Positions 19,506-29,132 of a stretch of 64,000 nt of DNA are shown here, piece by piece. Each line of letters opens with the position of its first letter. Within the stretch, counting starts at the first letter, position 1. The translations under genes and the position numbers were made by a program. Origin of the DNA: Pantoea cypripedii (GTDB taxonomy: Bacteria > Pseudomonadota > Gammaproteobacteria > Enterobacterales > Enterobacteriaceae); the NCBI RefSeq assembly GCF_002095535.1, contig NZ_MLJI01000002.1, positions 195,786-259,785 of the forward strand, read 5' to 3'. A model generated the notes under the pieces. The model saw nothing but the letters and a program-made list of their open reading frames with translations. It was not told the origin of the DNA and did no database searches.

Positions 19506-20147
19506 TCAACCGCTGTGTTCACATCCATTACTGTTATTTAATGCATCTTCTAACTCTTTATCCTTTTTGAGCATTTCTGCTATTTCCGCATCTCTTACTT
19601 GTTGATAGTGTTCCCTGGAATACTTGAGTGAAACCAGGTCAAGGTAATCATGCTTTGTTAGCTCCTTATAAAGGGTTTCATTTTGGTATATGCTGGCATC
19701 TATGACTTCGGTGCTGTATTTTCTAAATATTGCTGAAAGCAAATGATAAATGTCATAGTATTCTTCACCAATCATTAATAACACATCAAGCCGGGCAAGT
19801 TCAGCTTCGGTTGGTTTAATATGACTCATTTTTATCTTTCTGTTAAAATCAGTCAGATTTAGTAATGGGTCAAGATAGAATTTTTTCTTGTATTTATACT
19901 TGGTGATTTGTGTGAGTGTAAACCCAACGGCGTAATAAACATTATTAAAGCAGTGATCGATATGTTCACTTTCGAACACTTTCCAAAAGAAATTACGAGA
20001 GGAGTAATAATCCTTTAAAGTAGAAAACAGGGTTTCTGAAATTTCTATTCTGCTGAAATATAGCTCGTGCCTTTTTAGATCAGCCGCAGACACTTTATTT
20101 ATATCTAACAAATCAGGCAACTGACTGGGGAAAAATCTTATGCTCAT
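19506..20147 (-). CDS. Hypothetical protein beside NERD helicase
   Basis: A 213-residue protein (longer in-frame start at 20171) with no signal peptide or membrane segment. It is rich in Lys, Tyr, Leu and Glu and predicted mainly helical, with a charged C-terminal stretch (EIAEMLKKDKELEDAL). I do not recognise a family. It is transcribed away from the NERD-helicase gene across a 440-bp AT-rich gap and shares that gene's low GC content, so the two probably arrived together. A partner or regulator role in a defence-type system is only a guess. Confidence 0.6.
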   Translation of the reverse strand: MSIRFFPSQLPDLLDINKVSAADLKRHELYFSRIEISETLFSTLKDYYSSRNFFWKVFESEHIDHCFNNVYYAVGFTLTQITKYKYKKKFYLDPLLNLTDFNRKIKMSHIKPTEAELARLDVLLMIGEEYYDIYHLLSAIFRKYSTEVIDASIYQNETLYKELTKHDYLDLVSLKYSREHYQQVRDAEIAEMLKKDKELEDALNNSNGCEHSG

Positions 20148-20585
20148 GTTCGCTTCCTTGTTTTTTATCATTCACAAAGACCAATCTATGATTGTTAGTT
20201 GAAGTCAGGGTCTAACTCAAGCTGAAATTTAATTTTCGCGATAGTATAAGTTTAGGGTTTCTTATGAATCATTGTTCTTAAGACGGTTTTATACACACAT
20301 AAGTTATGTTTTTACAGGCTTTATGGGTTTTAAGTGATGATTTTTATTATGAGTGTTTATAGATTAAGGCCTGTTATCACGATCAATCAGAAGCAGGTCT
20401 TACAACTTTCGAAACATCATAGTTTTACCATAGAAAGATGCAGGCAGAAATGCTTGACAGTAGGCATTACACTTCTATAGGTTTTATATGATAGCTAAAG
20501 CCAGAGTTCCTTTAAAAGTTATTTATTTTTCCCCGGAGTATGCAGTTCGCTGCAAATTATTATTTGCTATGATGAGAGAGTTAGC
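20148..20585. other. AT-rich divergent intergenic region
   Basis: About 440 bp between the divergent hypothetical and NERD-helicase genes. It is AT-rich with no ORF of note and probably holds both promoters. Confidence 0.4.
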
Positions 20586-22550
20586 ATGTCTATCCTTTAT
20601 CCAACTTTAGAAAATATACTCCGCTTAAAGGTTAAACCCACTCCCGGTGAACTTCACTTACTAAATTACCTTGCAGAACATCTGGATGATACATACGAAA
20701 TATTTTTCAATCCCTTTATCGATGGTGACAGACCAGATTTCATCATTCTGAAAAAACACACAGCTATCTTTATTGTCGAAGTGAAGGACTATACGCCAGG
20801 GAATTATAGTGTGGATGCTTTTAATAAATGGCATGTCAGTTCTGGGCAAGGGACGTCCCGGATTTCTTCACCGCAATCGCAAGCGTTCAGATATAAATCA
20901 AATTTATATAATCTACATCTGCCTGTGTTGGGTCTTAAATATCTGGAGAATCGTAATTTTTTTAGCATAGTACATCCCTATGTATATCTGCACAAAAGTG
21001 AAAGATCAGATGTTGATCATTTATACTCACATGCGCAGAGTGAATTGGTGATGCGTTCGAGACATCTTGCTGAACAGTATAAACTCAAAGAAATCTCCCA
21101 TGGGAAATACAATCAACAAGCAGACCAGATCTCAACGGTAAAAAGGAAATTGACCAGAGATAAGTCCATGATTTATGGTGTCGACCGAATAAATGATCTC
21201 GTAAAAAAAATCACAAGCATTAAACCTCATATTCTCTTCGATGAACGCATTTATGATGATTTTAAGAGACGGCTCATGCCTGGAGACCATATATTAAAAC
21301 AGGGAATAAAAATTCCTTTGGATGACCGTCAGACAAAAATGACAATCAGTGTTCCCGGAAAAGAAAAAATTAAAGGCGTGGCTGGCTGCGGAAAAACCAC
21401 AATCATTGCTAACCGTGCCGTCAATGCCTATCACCGCCATGAGGATGCAGTCCTGATTTTGACGTTCAATATTACTCTTAAAAACATGATAAAAGATCGG
21501 ATCAGTGACATTCTTGGGTATCGAGACTGTCAAAATTTTGCGGTGACAAATTATCACCAGTTTTTCAATTCACAACTGAATGAAACAGCGCAAGATATCA
21601 GTGACTTGATTGAGAAATATGGTTTTAATGAGCTATATAAGCGTGATGTATTTAACGGCTTCACTGTAGAGAAGTATCAGACAATTTTAATCGATGAGGT
21701 TCAGGACTTTGAAAGTGAATGGGTTAAAATTATCAGAGATAACTTCCTTTATTCAGACGGCGAGATGGTCCTGTTTGGTGACGAGTCACAAAATATCTAT
21801 GACAGAGATAACAAAAGAGCCGCTGTGATTGCTCAGGGGTTTGGTGAATGGAAAAAGTTAAAGCGCTCCTACCGAACCAGCCTGGACTCACCTTTGAACC
21901 AACTTTTTAAAGATTACCAGCTAAAGTATTTAATCGAAAAATACTCAGACTCAGAGTTATTTGAACAGGGGAATATTCAGGCTGGTATGAATTTTGATAT
22001 TATAAAATACCATTCGTGCCAGTCAGACTGGGAAAGTGAATGCTTTGAAAAAATTAAGGATTATATTAAAAGTTACAACTTCAATCCTAATGATGTCGTT
22101 ATCATGTCTTCTAATATTTTCCTGGTTCGAAAGTTAAATGAGAGATTAAAAGAATCAGAAAAGACTATCTGTATGTTTGAAACTTATGCTGAACTGGCCG
22201 AACTATTCAAGGTTTGCAAAGAGGATTATGATAGCGATCGTTTAAAAATGCTTTCTCAGGATGGGTTACGGGATGTATTTAATAAGTTTTCTGAAATAAA
22301 ACCTGAGATTGAAAGAGTAAGAAGAGCAAAGAAGAATCATTTTTATCAGAATAGTGGGCTTATAAAGCTATCTACAGTACACAGCTTTAAGGGACTGGAA
22401 TCTAAAACCGTTTTTTATATCATGGACGATAAAGATACCCCTGAGATTATCTATACGTCAATCACTCGATCTGTAGAGAATCTTATTATCTTAGATAAAA
22501 GTAATGATAAAAAATATGCAGGGTTTTTCGACTGTATAAATTCGGATTGA
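20586..22550 (+). CDS. NERD nuclease-UvrD-like helicase fusion
   Basis: A 654-residue fusion. The N-terminus is a NERD (nuclease-related) domain with PD-(D/E)xK residues Asp51 (RPDFIIL), Glu65 and Lys67 (IVEVKDY). From about residue 260 follows a superfamily 1 helicase: Walker A GVAGCGKTT (264-272), Walker B ILIDEVQDF (about 368-376), motif III LFGDESQNIYD and the late motif TVHSFKGLESKTV (about 598). Such proteins can cut and unwind DNA, and several anti-phage systems use this pairing. The gene is AT-rich relative to neighbours, suggesting horizontal acquisition. It is preceded by the ribosome-site-like GAGAG. Confidence 0.85.
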   Translation: MSILYPTLENILRLKVKPTPGELHLLNYLAEHLDDTYEIFFNPFIDGDRPDFIILKKHTAIFIVEVKDYTPGNYSVDAFNKWHVSSGQGTSRISSPQSQAFRYKSNLYNLHLPVLGLKYLENRNFFSIVHPYVYLHKSERSDVDHLYSHAQSELVMRSRHLAEQYKLKEISHGKYNQQADQISTVKRKLTRDKSMIYGVDRINDLVKKITSIKPHILFDERIYDDFKRRLMPGDHILKQGIKIPLDDRQTKMTISVPGKEKIKGVAGCGKTTIIANRAVNAYHRHEDAVLILTFNITLKNMIKDRISDILGYRDCQNFAVTNYHQFFNSQLNETAQDISDLIEKYGFNELYKRDVFNGFTVEKYQTILIDEVQDFESEWVKIIRDNFLYSDGEMVLFGDESQNIYDRDNKRAAVIAQGFGEWKKLKRSYRTSLDSPLNQLFKDYQLKYLIEKYSDSELFEQGNIQAGMNFDIIKYHSCQSDWESECFEKIKDYIKSYNFNPNDVVIMSSNIFLVRKLNERLKESEKTICMFETYAELAELFKVCKEDYDSDRLKMLSQDGLRDVFNKFSEIKPEIERVRRAKKNHFYQNSGLIKLSTVHSFKGLESKTVFYIMDDKDTPEIIYTSITRSVENLIILDKSNDKKYAGFFDCINSD

Positions 22551-22661
22551 AAATCAGGCCATCAATATGCCAGTCAACAAGCCATTTTGTTCCGGACGTC
22601 GTTTGCCTCCGGTGGTCCAAAACCCCCTGACAATCAGTAGCGGCGCTGATTTACGATGCCC

Positions 22662-23537
22662 CTACATCTGCGCTGCCTCAGACATCCTTAGCGTCCTGAG
22701 CAACAAGTCATAGAATCGATCAACCGCCTCAGCCCCCTTTGAAGCGCGGCTTCTGAACACGGCTACCTCCATCGGTTCTAGCGGTCCGAGCATATGATCG
22801 CTGCCCAGAATATCCAGGTGAGGCGGGGCGCTGCATTGCGTCAGCACCGCGACGGCCAATCCACTTTCCACTGCCGCAATTTGTCCGGCCAGGCTGGAGC
22901 TATGGTAAACCACCTTATAGCGACGCCCCTGCAATGCCAGGGCGTTGATGGCACTGCGTCTGGCGAGGCTCGCGCTTTCATAGACAGCAATTGGCAAGGG
23001 ATCGCGTCGCCAGACTTCGAATTGTGAGGAACCGACCCACACCATCGGTTCGTAAAATAATAACGTCCCCTGATTGGGGGACTCACGTGAAATCAGCGCC
23101 AGGTCCAGATCCCCACTCTCAACGCGAGGAATCAGAGACGTTGATTGTTCACAACTCAGCTCGATTTCCACTGAACCATGATGCAGGGCGAACTTTTTGA
23201 GCGCTGGGGTCAGATATTTTGCCGCATAGTCATCAGGTACGCCCAGCCGGATACGGCCGGCAACGTCTTCCCCATGAAATGCCGACTGTGTTTCAGCATG
23301 CAGATCGAGCATGCGGCGTGCATACCCCAGCAATTTCTGCCCTTCTGTCGTGAGCTGTAATTGGCGTGGTCCACGCAGCAGTAACTGGCAACCCAGTGCA
23401 GATTCCAGCTTTTTAAGCTGCATACTGACTGCCGACTGGGAGCGAAAAACTTCCGGTGCCGCAGCAGAAAGCGATCCTGCATCCACCACCGCAACAAAGC
23501 ATTTAAGCCAGTCCACCTGAAGATCCTGAAATGCCAT
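22662..23537 (-). CDS. LysR family transcriptional regulator
   Basis: A 291-residue LysR regulator, with the VVDAGSLSAAAPEVFRSQSAVSMQLKKLESALG helix-turn-helix and linker and the effector domain after residue 90. The start at 23537 is preferred over 23576 because it begins just before the DNA-binding helix and has a GAGG site upstream. It is divergent from azlC by about 115 bp and very likely controls the azlCD-hydrolase operon. Confidence 0.9.
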   Translation of the reverse strand: MAFQDLQVDWLKCFVAVVDAGSLSAAAPEVFRSQSAVSMQLKKLESALGCQLLLRGPRQLQLTTEGQKLLGYARRMLDLHAETQSAFHGEDVAGRIRLGVPDDYAAKYLTPALKKFALHHGSVEIELSCEQSTSLIPRVESGDLDLALISRESPNQGTLLFYEPMVWVGSSQFEVWRRDPLPIAVYESASLARRSAINALALQGRRYKVVYHSSSLAGQIAAVESGLAVAVLTQCSAPPHLDILGSDHMLGPLEPMEVAVFRSRASKGAEAVDRFYDLLLRTLRMSEAAQM

Positions 23538-23652
23538 ACCCGCCTCATCTATTCGATATTCAAATAGTATAAACATGAATTATACGATTTTCTCAACAAA
23601 GCTATCCCGGCATAGTCATGGCTGAAAGTGCATAAAGACAAAGGATGAGGAG

Positions 23653-24369
23653 ATGGTCAGTCCCCATATTGAGATGCATCGGCTGGACAGGAGATTAGTC
23701 TGGTCGGGCTTCCGACAGCTTTTACCCATATCGGTTTTTGTCATGGTGTTTGGCGCGGCGTTCGGTCTGGCTGCCACGCAGGAAGGTCTCAGCAATCAGA
23801 CGGCTGCCACCATGAGTACGCTGGTTTTTGCCGGTTACGCCCAGTTTGCGGTGCTGGAACTGTGGGGATCCCATGTTCCGCTAATCACCCTGGCGGCGAC
23901 GGTTTTCGCCATTAATGCCCGACATCTTCTGATGGGAGCCACCTTATATCCGTGGCTGCGTGTATTACCGTCAGCCAAAAAATACGGCGTGATGCTGGTT
24001 GTTTCTGATGCTAATTGGGCGATGTCAATCCAGGCATTCAGCCGAGGGCAGCCTGGCTTCGGTCTCTTGTTTGGCGGTGGTCTGGCACTCTGGGCTTTTT
24101 GGATACTCGGTACTTTGCTCGGTCTTTATTTTGGCAATGCCGTTGGTGATGTTAAGCGCCTGGGACTGGATATGGTGATGGGGTGTTTCCTGCTTGCTAT
24201 GGTGTTTGAAGGCGAAAAGAACCTGAGAATGCTTTTTATCTGGATAGTCGCAGCCATCTCATCACTGATGGCTTACCGGTATCTGCCGGAAAACAGCCAC
24301 GTTATTGTTGGCGCGCTGGCGGGTGGTGTTGCTGGAATAATCTCAGGGGCGCACAAAAATGAATATTGA
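23653..24369 (+). CDS. azlC: Branched-chain amino acid export protein AzlC
   Basis: A 238-residue membrane protein of the AzlC family, the large subunit of a two-component branched-chain amino acid exporter. Features are the GAAFGLAATQEGLS opening, AGYAQFAVLELWG, the FAINARHLLMGATLYPWL signature and several membrane segments. AGGATGAGG precedes the ATG. It overlaps azlD by 11 bp, consistent with subunits made together. It may export toxic leucine or azaleucine analogues. Confidence 0.9.
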   Translation: MVSPHIEMHRLDRRLVWSGFRQLLPISVFVMVFGAAFGLAATQEGLSNQTAATMSTLVFAGYAQFAVLELWGSHVPLITLAATVFAINARHLLMGATLYPWLRVLPSAKKYGVMLVVSDANWAMSIQAFSRGQPGFGLLFGGGLALWAFWILGTLLGLYFGNAVGDVKRLGLDMVMGCFLLAMVFEGEKNLRMLFIWIVAAISSLMAYRYLPENSHVIVGALAGGVAGIISGAHKNEY

Positions 24370-24667
24370 AACCGCAGGAACAGGTTCGCTAATCATTATT
24401 CTGGTGATGGCTCTGGTCACCCTGGTAACCCGCTGGGCGGGCGTTTACATTATGTCACTGGTGCCGATCGGTGACAGAGTTAAGTTGTTCATCCAGGCCA
24501 TGTCGGGTTCTGTACTGGTGGCTATCCTTACACCGATGGCGGTGACAGGGGATAACGGTGCGCGCATGGCATTGCTGACTACCGCAGTTATCATGCTGGT
24601 GCTGAAAAAGCCGTTACCGGCGATCAGTTGCGGTATCGTCGCGGCGGCTTTAATCAGGGACTTTTAG
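24359..24667 (+). CDS. azlD: Branched-chain amino acid export protein AzlD
   Basis: A 102-residue membrane protein with four hydrophobic segments and the ALVTLVTRWAGVYIM motif of AzlD, the small partner of AzlC. Overlap with azlC and the order C-D match the known exporter operons. Confidence 0.88.
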   Translation: MNIETAGTGSLIIILVMALVTLVTRWAGVYIMSLVPIGDRVKLFIQAMSGSVLVAILTPMAVTGDNGARMALLTTAVIMLVLKKPLPAISCGIVAAALIRDF

Positions 24668-24680
24668 TTATTTTCACGTA

Positions 24681-25412
24681 ATGGGGATCGCAGTGAAGAC
24701 TTATCCATGCTCAATTGTTCTGATACCCGGTTACATGCTGGATGAGACACTCTGGGATGAATTCAGGAAACATCTGCCGCAAGAATGGTCCGTCTTTGAC
24801 GCATCACTGACAGGTGGAAAAACGATCAGGGAAATAGCCCATGCTATTGCCGATCATCTTCCGCCCAAATTCGTGCTGATTGGTTTCTCGCTGGGTGGAT
24901 ATATTGCCAGGCAGCTGGCCGCGGATTTTCCGGACCGGGTGGAATCATTAGTGATCATCGCCAGTTCCCTGCGCGAAGATACCGAACAGCAGATGGAGTC
25001 AAAACAGCAAGCCATACAAGCGCTCTCCGCATCAACTTTCAAAGGATTGAGTCGTATATCGATCGCCAAATCACTGCATCCGCGTAATGCATCGGATACC
25101 AGGCTGATTTCTCATATTAAGCAGATGGGATGCCGTTTGGGTTACCAGGCATTTGTCGAACAATCAACACTACGCCGTACTGATGTTCCGGCAGCAACCA
25201 TCCATTGTCCGGCACTGATTATTGCGAGTGCCAATGATGGTCTTCGCTCCCTGGATGAAGCGAATGAATTAGTTGCTGCGATTCCCGACGCCTCACTTCA
25301 GATCTTTGACGGTAGTGGACACATGGTCCCATTGGAACAGCCTGAAGAGCTGGCTCAAACTATTATCCATTGGCTGATGGAATCGGAATCGAATCAGGAG
25401 AAGTTTGTATAA
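24681..25412 (+). CDS. Alpha/beta hydrolase
   Basis: A 243-residue alpha/beta hydrolase. The oxyanion segment LIPGYMLDETLWDE, the nucleophile elbow GFSLGG (Ser at about 71), the acidic residue in ASANDGL and the catalytic His in GSGHMVPLEQPEE are present. The substrate is unknown. It lies 13 bp after azlD on the same strand, so it is likely part of the operon. The GTG at 24693, with GGGG upstream, is an alternative start. Confidence 0.85.
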   Translation: MGIAVKTYPCSIVLIPGYMLDETLWDEFRKHLPQEWSVFDASLTGGKTIREIAHAIADHLPPKFVLIGFSLGGYIARQLAADFPDRVESLVIIASSLREDTEQQMESKQQAIQALSASTFKGLSRISIAKSLHPRNASDTRLISHIKQMGCRLGYQAFVEQSTLRRTDVPAATIHCPALIIASANDGLRSLDEANELVAAIPDASLQIFDGSGHMVPLEQPEELAQTIIHWLMESESNQEKFV

Positions 25413-25418
25413 AATAAA

Positions 25419-25452
25419 ACAGTTATGTGGAGAGCAAACCCCACATAACTGT
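25419..25452 (-). terminator. Terminator between hydrolase and H-NS genes
   Basis: ACAGTTATGTGG and its complement CCACATAACTGT flank a 10-base loop. The reverse strand continues into TTTTATTTT, so it ends the leftward hns-type gene and may also act on the convergent hydrolase gene. Confidence 0.75.
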
Positions 25453-25478
25453 CAGCAATAATTAAGACTGAAACGCAA

Positions 25479-25880
25479 TTAAATCAGGAAGTCATCCAGT
25501 GATTTACCGCTATCGATGGCAGCTTTAATCGGAGCGGGGGTACGTCCCTGACCAGTCCAGTTTTTTTCCTGGCCGTTTTCATCGGTATATTTGTACTTAG
25601 CAGGACGCGGTGCACGTTTGGCACGCGGTTTACCTGCGCCTTGCAAGGCTCCCAGTAATTCATTGGGATCAATACCGTCTTCCAGCAGTAATTCACGATA
25701 TTTGGCCAGCTTTTCTGCTTTCTCACGAACAGCCGCTTCTTCAGCATGGCTTTCTTCACGACGCTCAGCCACAACCACGCTGAATTTCTCAAGCATTTCT
25801 TCCAGATCAGCCAGAGCCAGTTCACGTGCCTGGGCGCGCAGTGTACGAATATTATTTAACGCTTTAAGTGACTCACTCAT
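25479..25880 (-). CDS. H-NS family nucleoid-associated protein
   Basis: A 133-residue H-NS/StpA-type protein. The N-terminal coiled-coil oligomerisation part ([24 protein letters not shown]) is followed by a flexible linker and the C-terminal DNA-binding domain with [10 protein letters not shown]. It binds AT-rich DNA and silences acquired genes. The neighbours are not those of the chromosomal hns locus, so this is probably an accessory copy like those on large plasmids or islands. The ATG at 25880 has GGAG upstream. It is a good candidate to silence AT-rich parts of this window. Confidence 0.93.
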   Translation of the reverse strand: MSESLKALNNIRTLRAQARELALADLEEMLEKFSVVVAERREESHAEEAAVREKAEKLAKYRELLLEDGIDPNELLGALQGAGKPRAKRAPRPAKYKYTDENGQEKNWTGQGRTPAPIKAAIDSGKSLDDFLI

Positions 25881-26387
25881 GGAGATCTCCAAAATCTGGG
25901 TTGTTAATTTTTAAAATAGGATAAAGCCGTCAGGAGAGTATATACATACATACCATTACTGAAAAGTAAAACATGAACGTTAATAAAAATGAAGTTAAAT
26001 TGTGTCTTTTATGCAAGACAATATTGTTTAACAACTGCGGTAACTTTGATCACCCATCGATTTTTCAGACAAATATTAATCTCAGCGCACAAAAAAATAT
26101 TTACTTTCGGTTTTTCTCTAATTTTTAGAGGGTAGAGTCCCAGGAATCCGGCGTGACGTTGTCATATTCGCCAGGCTGTAATCGGCCAGGTAATTTATGT
26201 GAGAAATCATTTCATCCAAATCTGCTGTGGGTCTGAAGTGCTCAATGTCGAAAACAGATAAATGAGATCAATTTTTTAAATGGTTATGGCGTATTCCTGA
26301 ATGGCATAGCGCTTATGCATGTGAAAGCGTTTCTGGCATTAACGCATCTCTTTATGCTTTTCTCATCATTCAATGAGAGAGCGACAA
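25881..26387. other. AT-rich region upstream of the hns-type gene
   Basis: About 500 bp without a convincing gene, strongly AT-rich near 25900-26120. It probably carries the promoter of the hns-type gene, which is usually autoregulated, and the promoter of the OYE gene. Confidence 0.45.
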
Positions 26388-27497
26388 ATGAATACATTAT
26401 TTACCCCCATAACTGCTGGCAAACTGCGCCTTCAGCATCGTGTTGTGATGGCACCGGCAACGCGGATGCGCACCGATATTGGCGGCATCCCCGGTGATTT
26501 AATGGTTGAGTATTACCGGCAGCGCGCCACTCAGGGTGGACTGTTGATTGCCGAAGCCACCGCAATTTCACCTTTCGCCAATGCGTATGCCGATGCACCC
26601 GGCATCTTCAATGATGCTCAGGCTGTGGGATGGCAACGTGTGGTTGCTGCCGTTCATGCGCAGGGTGGCCAGATTGTACTGCAACTGTGGCATCCTGGAC
26701 GGCAGTCGCTGCCGGAGCTGTCAGAGGGACATCAGCCCGTCGCCCCCTCGGCATTGCTGGCGCGCGATACCTACGGCGTGGGTAAAGATGAAGAGGGTAC
26801 TTATCAGGGAAAATTGTTTCCTGAACCTCGTGCGCTGGATGAGCACGAAATCTACGAAATCATAGAAGAATTTCGTCTTGCCGCGGTCAGGGCAAAATCT
26901 GCGGGTTTCGACGGTGTTGAACTTCATGCAGCGAACGGATACCTGCCCGAGCAATTTCTTCTGGACGGCAGTAACCACCGTCAAGATGCGTGGGGCGGGA
27001 GCCGGCCAAACCGTGCACGCTTCCTGCTGGAAGTGGTTTCAGTGCTGACAGACGTATGGGGAGCGGGGCGGGTGGGTGTGCGCATTTCGCCCAGCGGCAT
27101 TTATGGTGATATGCACGATACCGATCCGGCGGCGACTTTCAGTTATCTGGCCGGGAAGCTTAATGACGCGGGGCTGGCTTATCTGCACATCATCGAGCCA
27201 CGGATTGTCGGGCCGGAAGATCGGGAGACGGGTTACTCTGAACCCGTTGCCAGTCGTCAGCTACGGGAGTTTTATCACGGTATCATTATCGCAGCAGGTG
27301 GCTTCAAGCCTGAGGCCGCTGAAAAAATGCTGGATGCGGGTGAGGCTGATTTAATTGCGTTCGGCAGGTTGTTTACCTCGAACCCTGATCTTCCGGTGCG
27401 AATCAGGAATGGGTACCCGCTGGCACATTATCAGCGCGATACCTTCTTTGGCGGGGACGCCCGGGGATATACTGATTTTCCAGCCTATGCGAAATAA
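26388..27497 (+). CDS. nemA: Old yellow enzyme family alkene reductase
   Basis: A 369-residue FMN-dependent ene-reductase of the NemA/OYE class. It reduces activated C=C bonds, N-ethylmaleimide and nitro-compounds with NADPH. The FMN-binding opening RVVMAPATRMRT, the QLWHPGRQS segment, the substrate-binding pair in VELHAANGYLPEQFL, and the FMN phosphate site near IIAAGGFKPEAAE are all visible. The start at 26388 is used because the earlier ATG would add residues absent from the family. It belongs to a neighbourhood of electrophile-handling enzymes. Confidence 0.9.
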   Translation: MNTLFTPITAGKLRLQHRVVMAPATRMRTDIGGIPGDLMVEYYRQRATQGGLLIAEATAISPFANAYADAPGIFNDAQAVGWQRVVAAVHAQGGQIVLQLWHPGRQSLPELSEGHQPVAPSALLARDTYGVGKDEEGTYQGKLFPEPRALDEHEIYEIIEEFRLAAVRAKSAGFDGVELHAANGYLPEQFLLDGSNHRQDAWGGSRPNRARFLLEVVSVLTDVWGAGRVGVRISPSGIYGDMHDTDPAATFSYLAGKLNDAGLAYLHIIEPRIVGPEDRETGYSEPVASRQLREFYHGIIIAAGGFKPEAAEKMLDAGEADLIAFGRLFTSNPDLPVRIRNGYPLAHYQRDTFFGGDARGYTDFPAYAK

Positions 27498-27504
27498 CTA
27501 ATGA

Positions 27505-27524
27505 GGGCAGCCATATGGCTGCCC
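27505..27524. terminator. Palindromic terminator after nemA
   Basis: GGGCAGCC and GGCTGCCC pair around a central ATAT, followed by TTATC. It lies between the convergent nemA and SDR genes. Confidence 0.65.
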
Positions 27525-27537
27525 TTATCTGTGAGCA

Positions 27538-28263
27538 CTAAATTTGAGATACCCCTATCGAAGCGCCGCCATCGACATACAGCGTCTGCCCGGTAATAAA
27601 CCCCGCCTCCTCTGATAACAGGAAATGAATAGCAGCAGCAATTTCATCAGGTTTCCCGAAGCGTTTCATGGGGACACTGGCGAGATAGCGTTGCTCGCCC
27701 TCACTACCCGGTGCATTGCTGGCACGGAACAGCTCCGTCTCAGTCGGGCCAGGTGCGACGGCATTCACCGTTATGCCCCGCGTAGCCAGTTCGAGCGCCC
27801 AGCTGCGGGTAAAGCTGACTAATGCAGCTTTGGCGGCAGCATATGACGTTCGTTGAGGCACGCCGAGTACAGTCAGGCTGGCAATATTGATAATCCTGCC
27901 CCAGCCGCGAGCCTGCATTCCCGGCAAGGCAGCCTGAGCCGCCAGCAGCGCGGGATGTAAGTTAACCCTCATTACCTCATCGAGTACGTCAGGTGTCACA
28001 TCCGGCATTAACTGTGGCCGCACCAGGCCAACGTTATTTATGACTCCGTCGAGAGTAAACTCAGCATTTAAGTCGCGCATCTTCAGCTGAACTGCTGGAG
28101 TATCGGCCAGGTCAAGCGTGATGAAATGGCCGGGATAATCCCGCTCAGGGGCGTGACGGGCAATGCCAATCACGGTATGCCCTGCTGCTGCCAGGCGTTG
28201 AGATAAGGCGTAACCGATGCCTTTGCTGGCGCCGGTAATGAGAAACGTTCTTTGCGGATTCAT
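27538..28263 (-). CDS. SDR family oxidoreductase
   Basis: A 241-residue short-chain dehydrogenase: TGASKGIG, NNVGLV, Tyr-x-x-x-Lys in RTSYAAAKAALVSF, and the GPTETELF and FITGQTLYVDGGAS C-terminal motifs of a FabG-like enzyme. A GGAGG site precedes the start at 28263. It sits downstream of the crotonase gene, with a terminator between, so it is probably transcribed separately. Confidence 0.88.
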   Translation of the reverse strand: MNPQRTFLITGASKGIGYALSQRLAAAGHTVIGIARHAPERDYPGHFITLDLADTPAVQLKMRDLNAEFTLDGVINNVGLVRPQLMPDVTPDVLDEVMRVNLHPALLAAQAALPGMQARGWGRIINIASLTVLGVPQRTSYAAAKAALVSFTRSWALELATRGITVNAVAPGPTETELFRASNAPGSEGEQRYLASVPMKRFGKPDEIAAAIHFLLSEEAGFITGQTLYVDGGASIGVSQI

Positions 28264-28292
28264 ATCATCCTCCAGTAGATGGCACGACAAAA

Positions 28293-28314
28293 CCGGCGCA
28301 GTTATCTGCGCCGG
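28293..28314 (-). terminator. Terminator of the crotonase gene
   Basis: CCGGCGCAG, loop, CTGCGCCGG, then TTTTG in the leftward direction, just after the crotonase stop at 28341. Confidence 0.75.
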
Positions 28315-28340
28315 AAAAAGAATGGATCCTGGGATTGAGG

Positions 28341-29111
28341 TTAAGACGCAGATGCTGCCTGTAAAGCCACATCGGCGGCACTGATCCCTTCCAGCGCCAG
28401 ACCGTAACCCGCTCCTTCATCAATGATGCGACGCAATTTTTGTGTCAGGGCGATACGGGTATAACGGCTCGTCAGTGGTGGCAGGGCGGCAAGCGATTCT
28501 GCCAGCTGATGGGCGCGCGCCAGCAAGGTGTCACGCGGTAAAATCTCATTCACAACGCCCCAGTCTTTTGCCGTTGCCACATCCAGCTCCTGACGCGTCA
28601 GCAGAAAATAGCGACCACGCACGCTGCCTATCACTTCAGGCCATAGCAGGTTGACGCCGTCTCCCGGCACAATGCCAAATTCGAAATGAGGCTTATCCTG
28701 AAATACGGTATCGGGTGTTGCCAGCACGATGTCAGAGAGCAGTACGTATTCTGAATGCAGACGTACCGGGCCGTTTAATGCCGCAATCACCGGCACTTCA
28801 ATGTCCAGCAGATTCATCAGTACCTTTTTGCCTTCGCGATAGATTTTGTCGTAGCCACGAGGCGTGAAGAAATCGAACCCATCCGGGCTGATATTTTCCA
28901 TAAAGGCATTGCCTGCCCCTGTCAGGATAACCACGCGGTTATCCGGGTCGGCACCGATCTGATGAAACAGTTCGACAAATTCTTCGTGTGTATGGCCGTT
29001 AAACAGCAAAGCGCCACCATCGGTGTGAAACATCACCTCCAGTACACCGCTAGCCGAACGGGTAAGGCGAGCATTGTTGAAGCTGTTACGGTAATTTTCG
29101 AAACGGGACAT
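28341..29111 (-). CDS. Enoyl-CoA hydratase/isomerase (crotonase) family protein
   Basis: A 256-residue crotonase-fold protein. The acyl-CoA oxyanion regions are recognisable (VILTGAGNAFMEN and ALNGPVRLHSEYVLLSDIVLA), but the classic catalytic glutamates are not obvious, so substrate and reaction are open. It shares the strand with a GST gene directly upstream, suggesting one operon, and possible detoxification of a carboxylic or unsaturated compound. The earlier ATG (29117) is too close to its AAGGA site. Confidence 0.82.
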   Translation of the reverse strand: MSRFENYRNSFNNARLTRSASGVLEVMFHTDGGALLFNGHTHEEFVELFHQIGADPDNRVVILTGAGNAFMENISPDGFDFFTPRGYDKIYREGKKVLMNLLDIEVPVIAALNGPVRLHSEYVLLSDIVLATPDTVFQDKPHFEFGIVPGDGVNLLWPEVIGSVRGRYFLLTRQELDVATAKDWGVVNEILPRDTLLARAHQLAESLAALPPLTSRYTRIALTQKLRRIIDEGAGYGLALEGISAADVALQAASAS

Positions 29112-29132
29112 AGTCATTTTCCTTCCGGGTTA

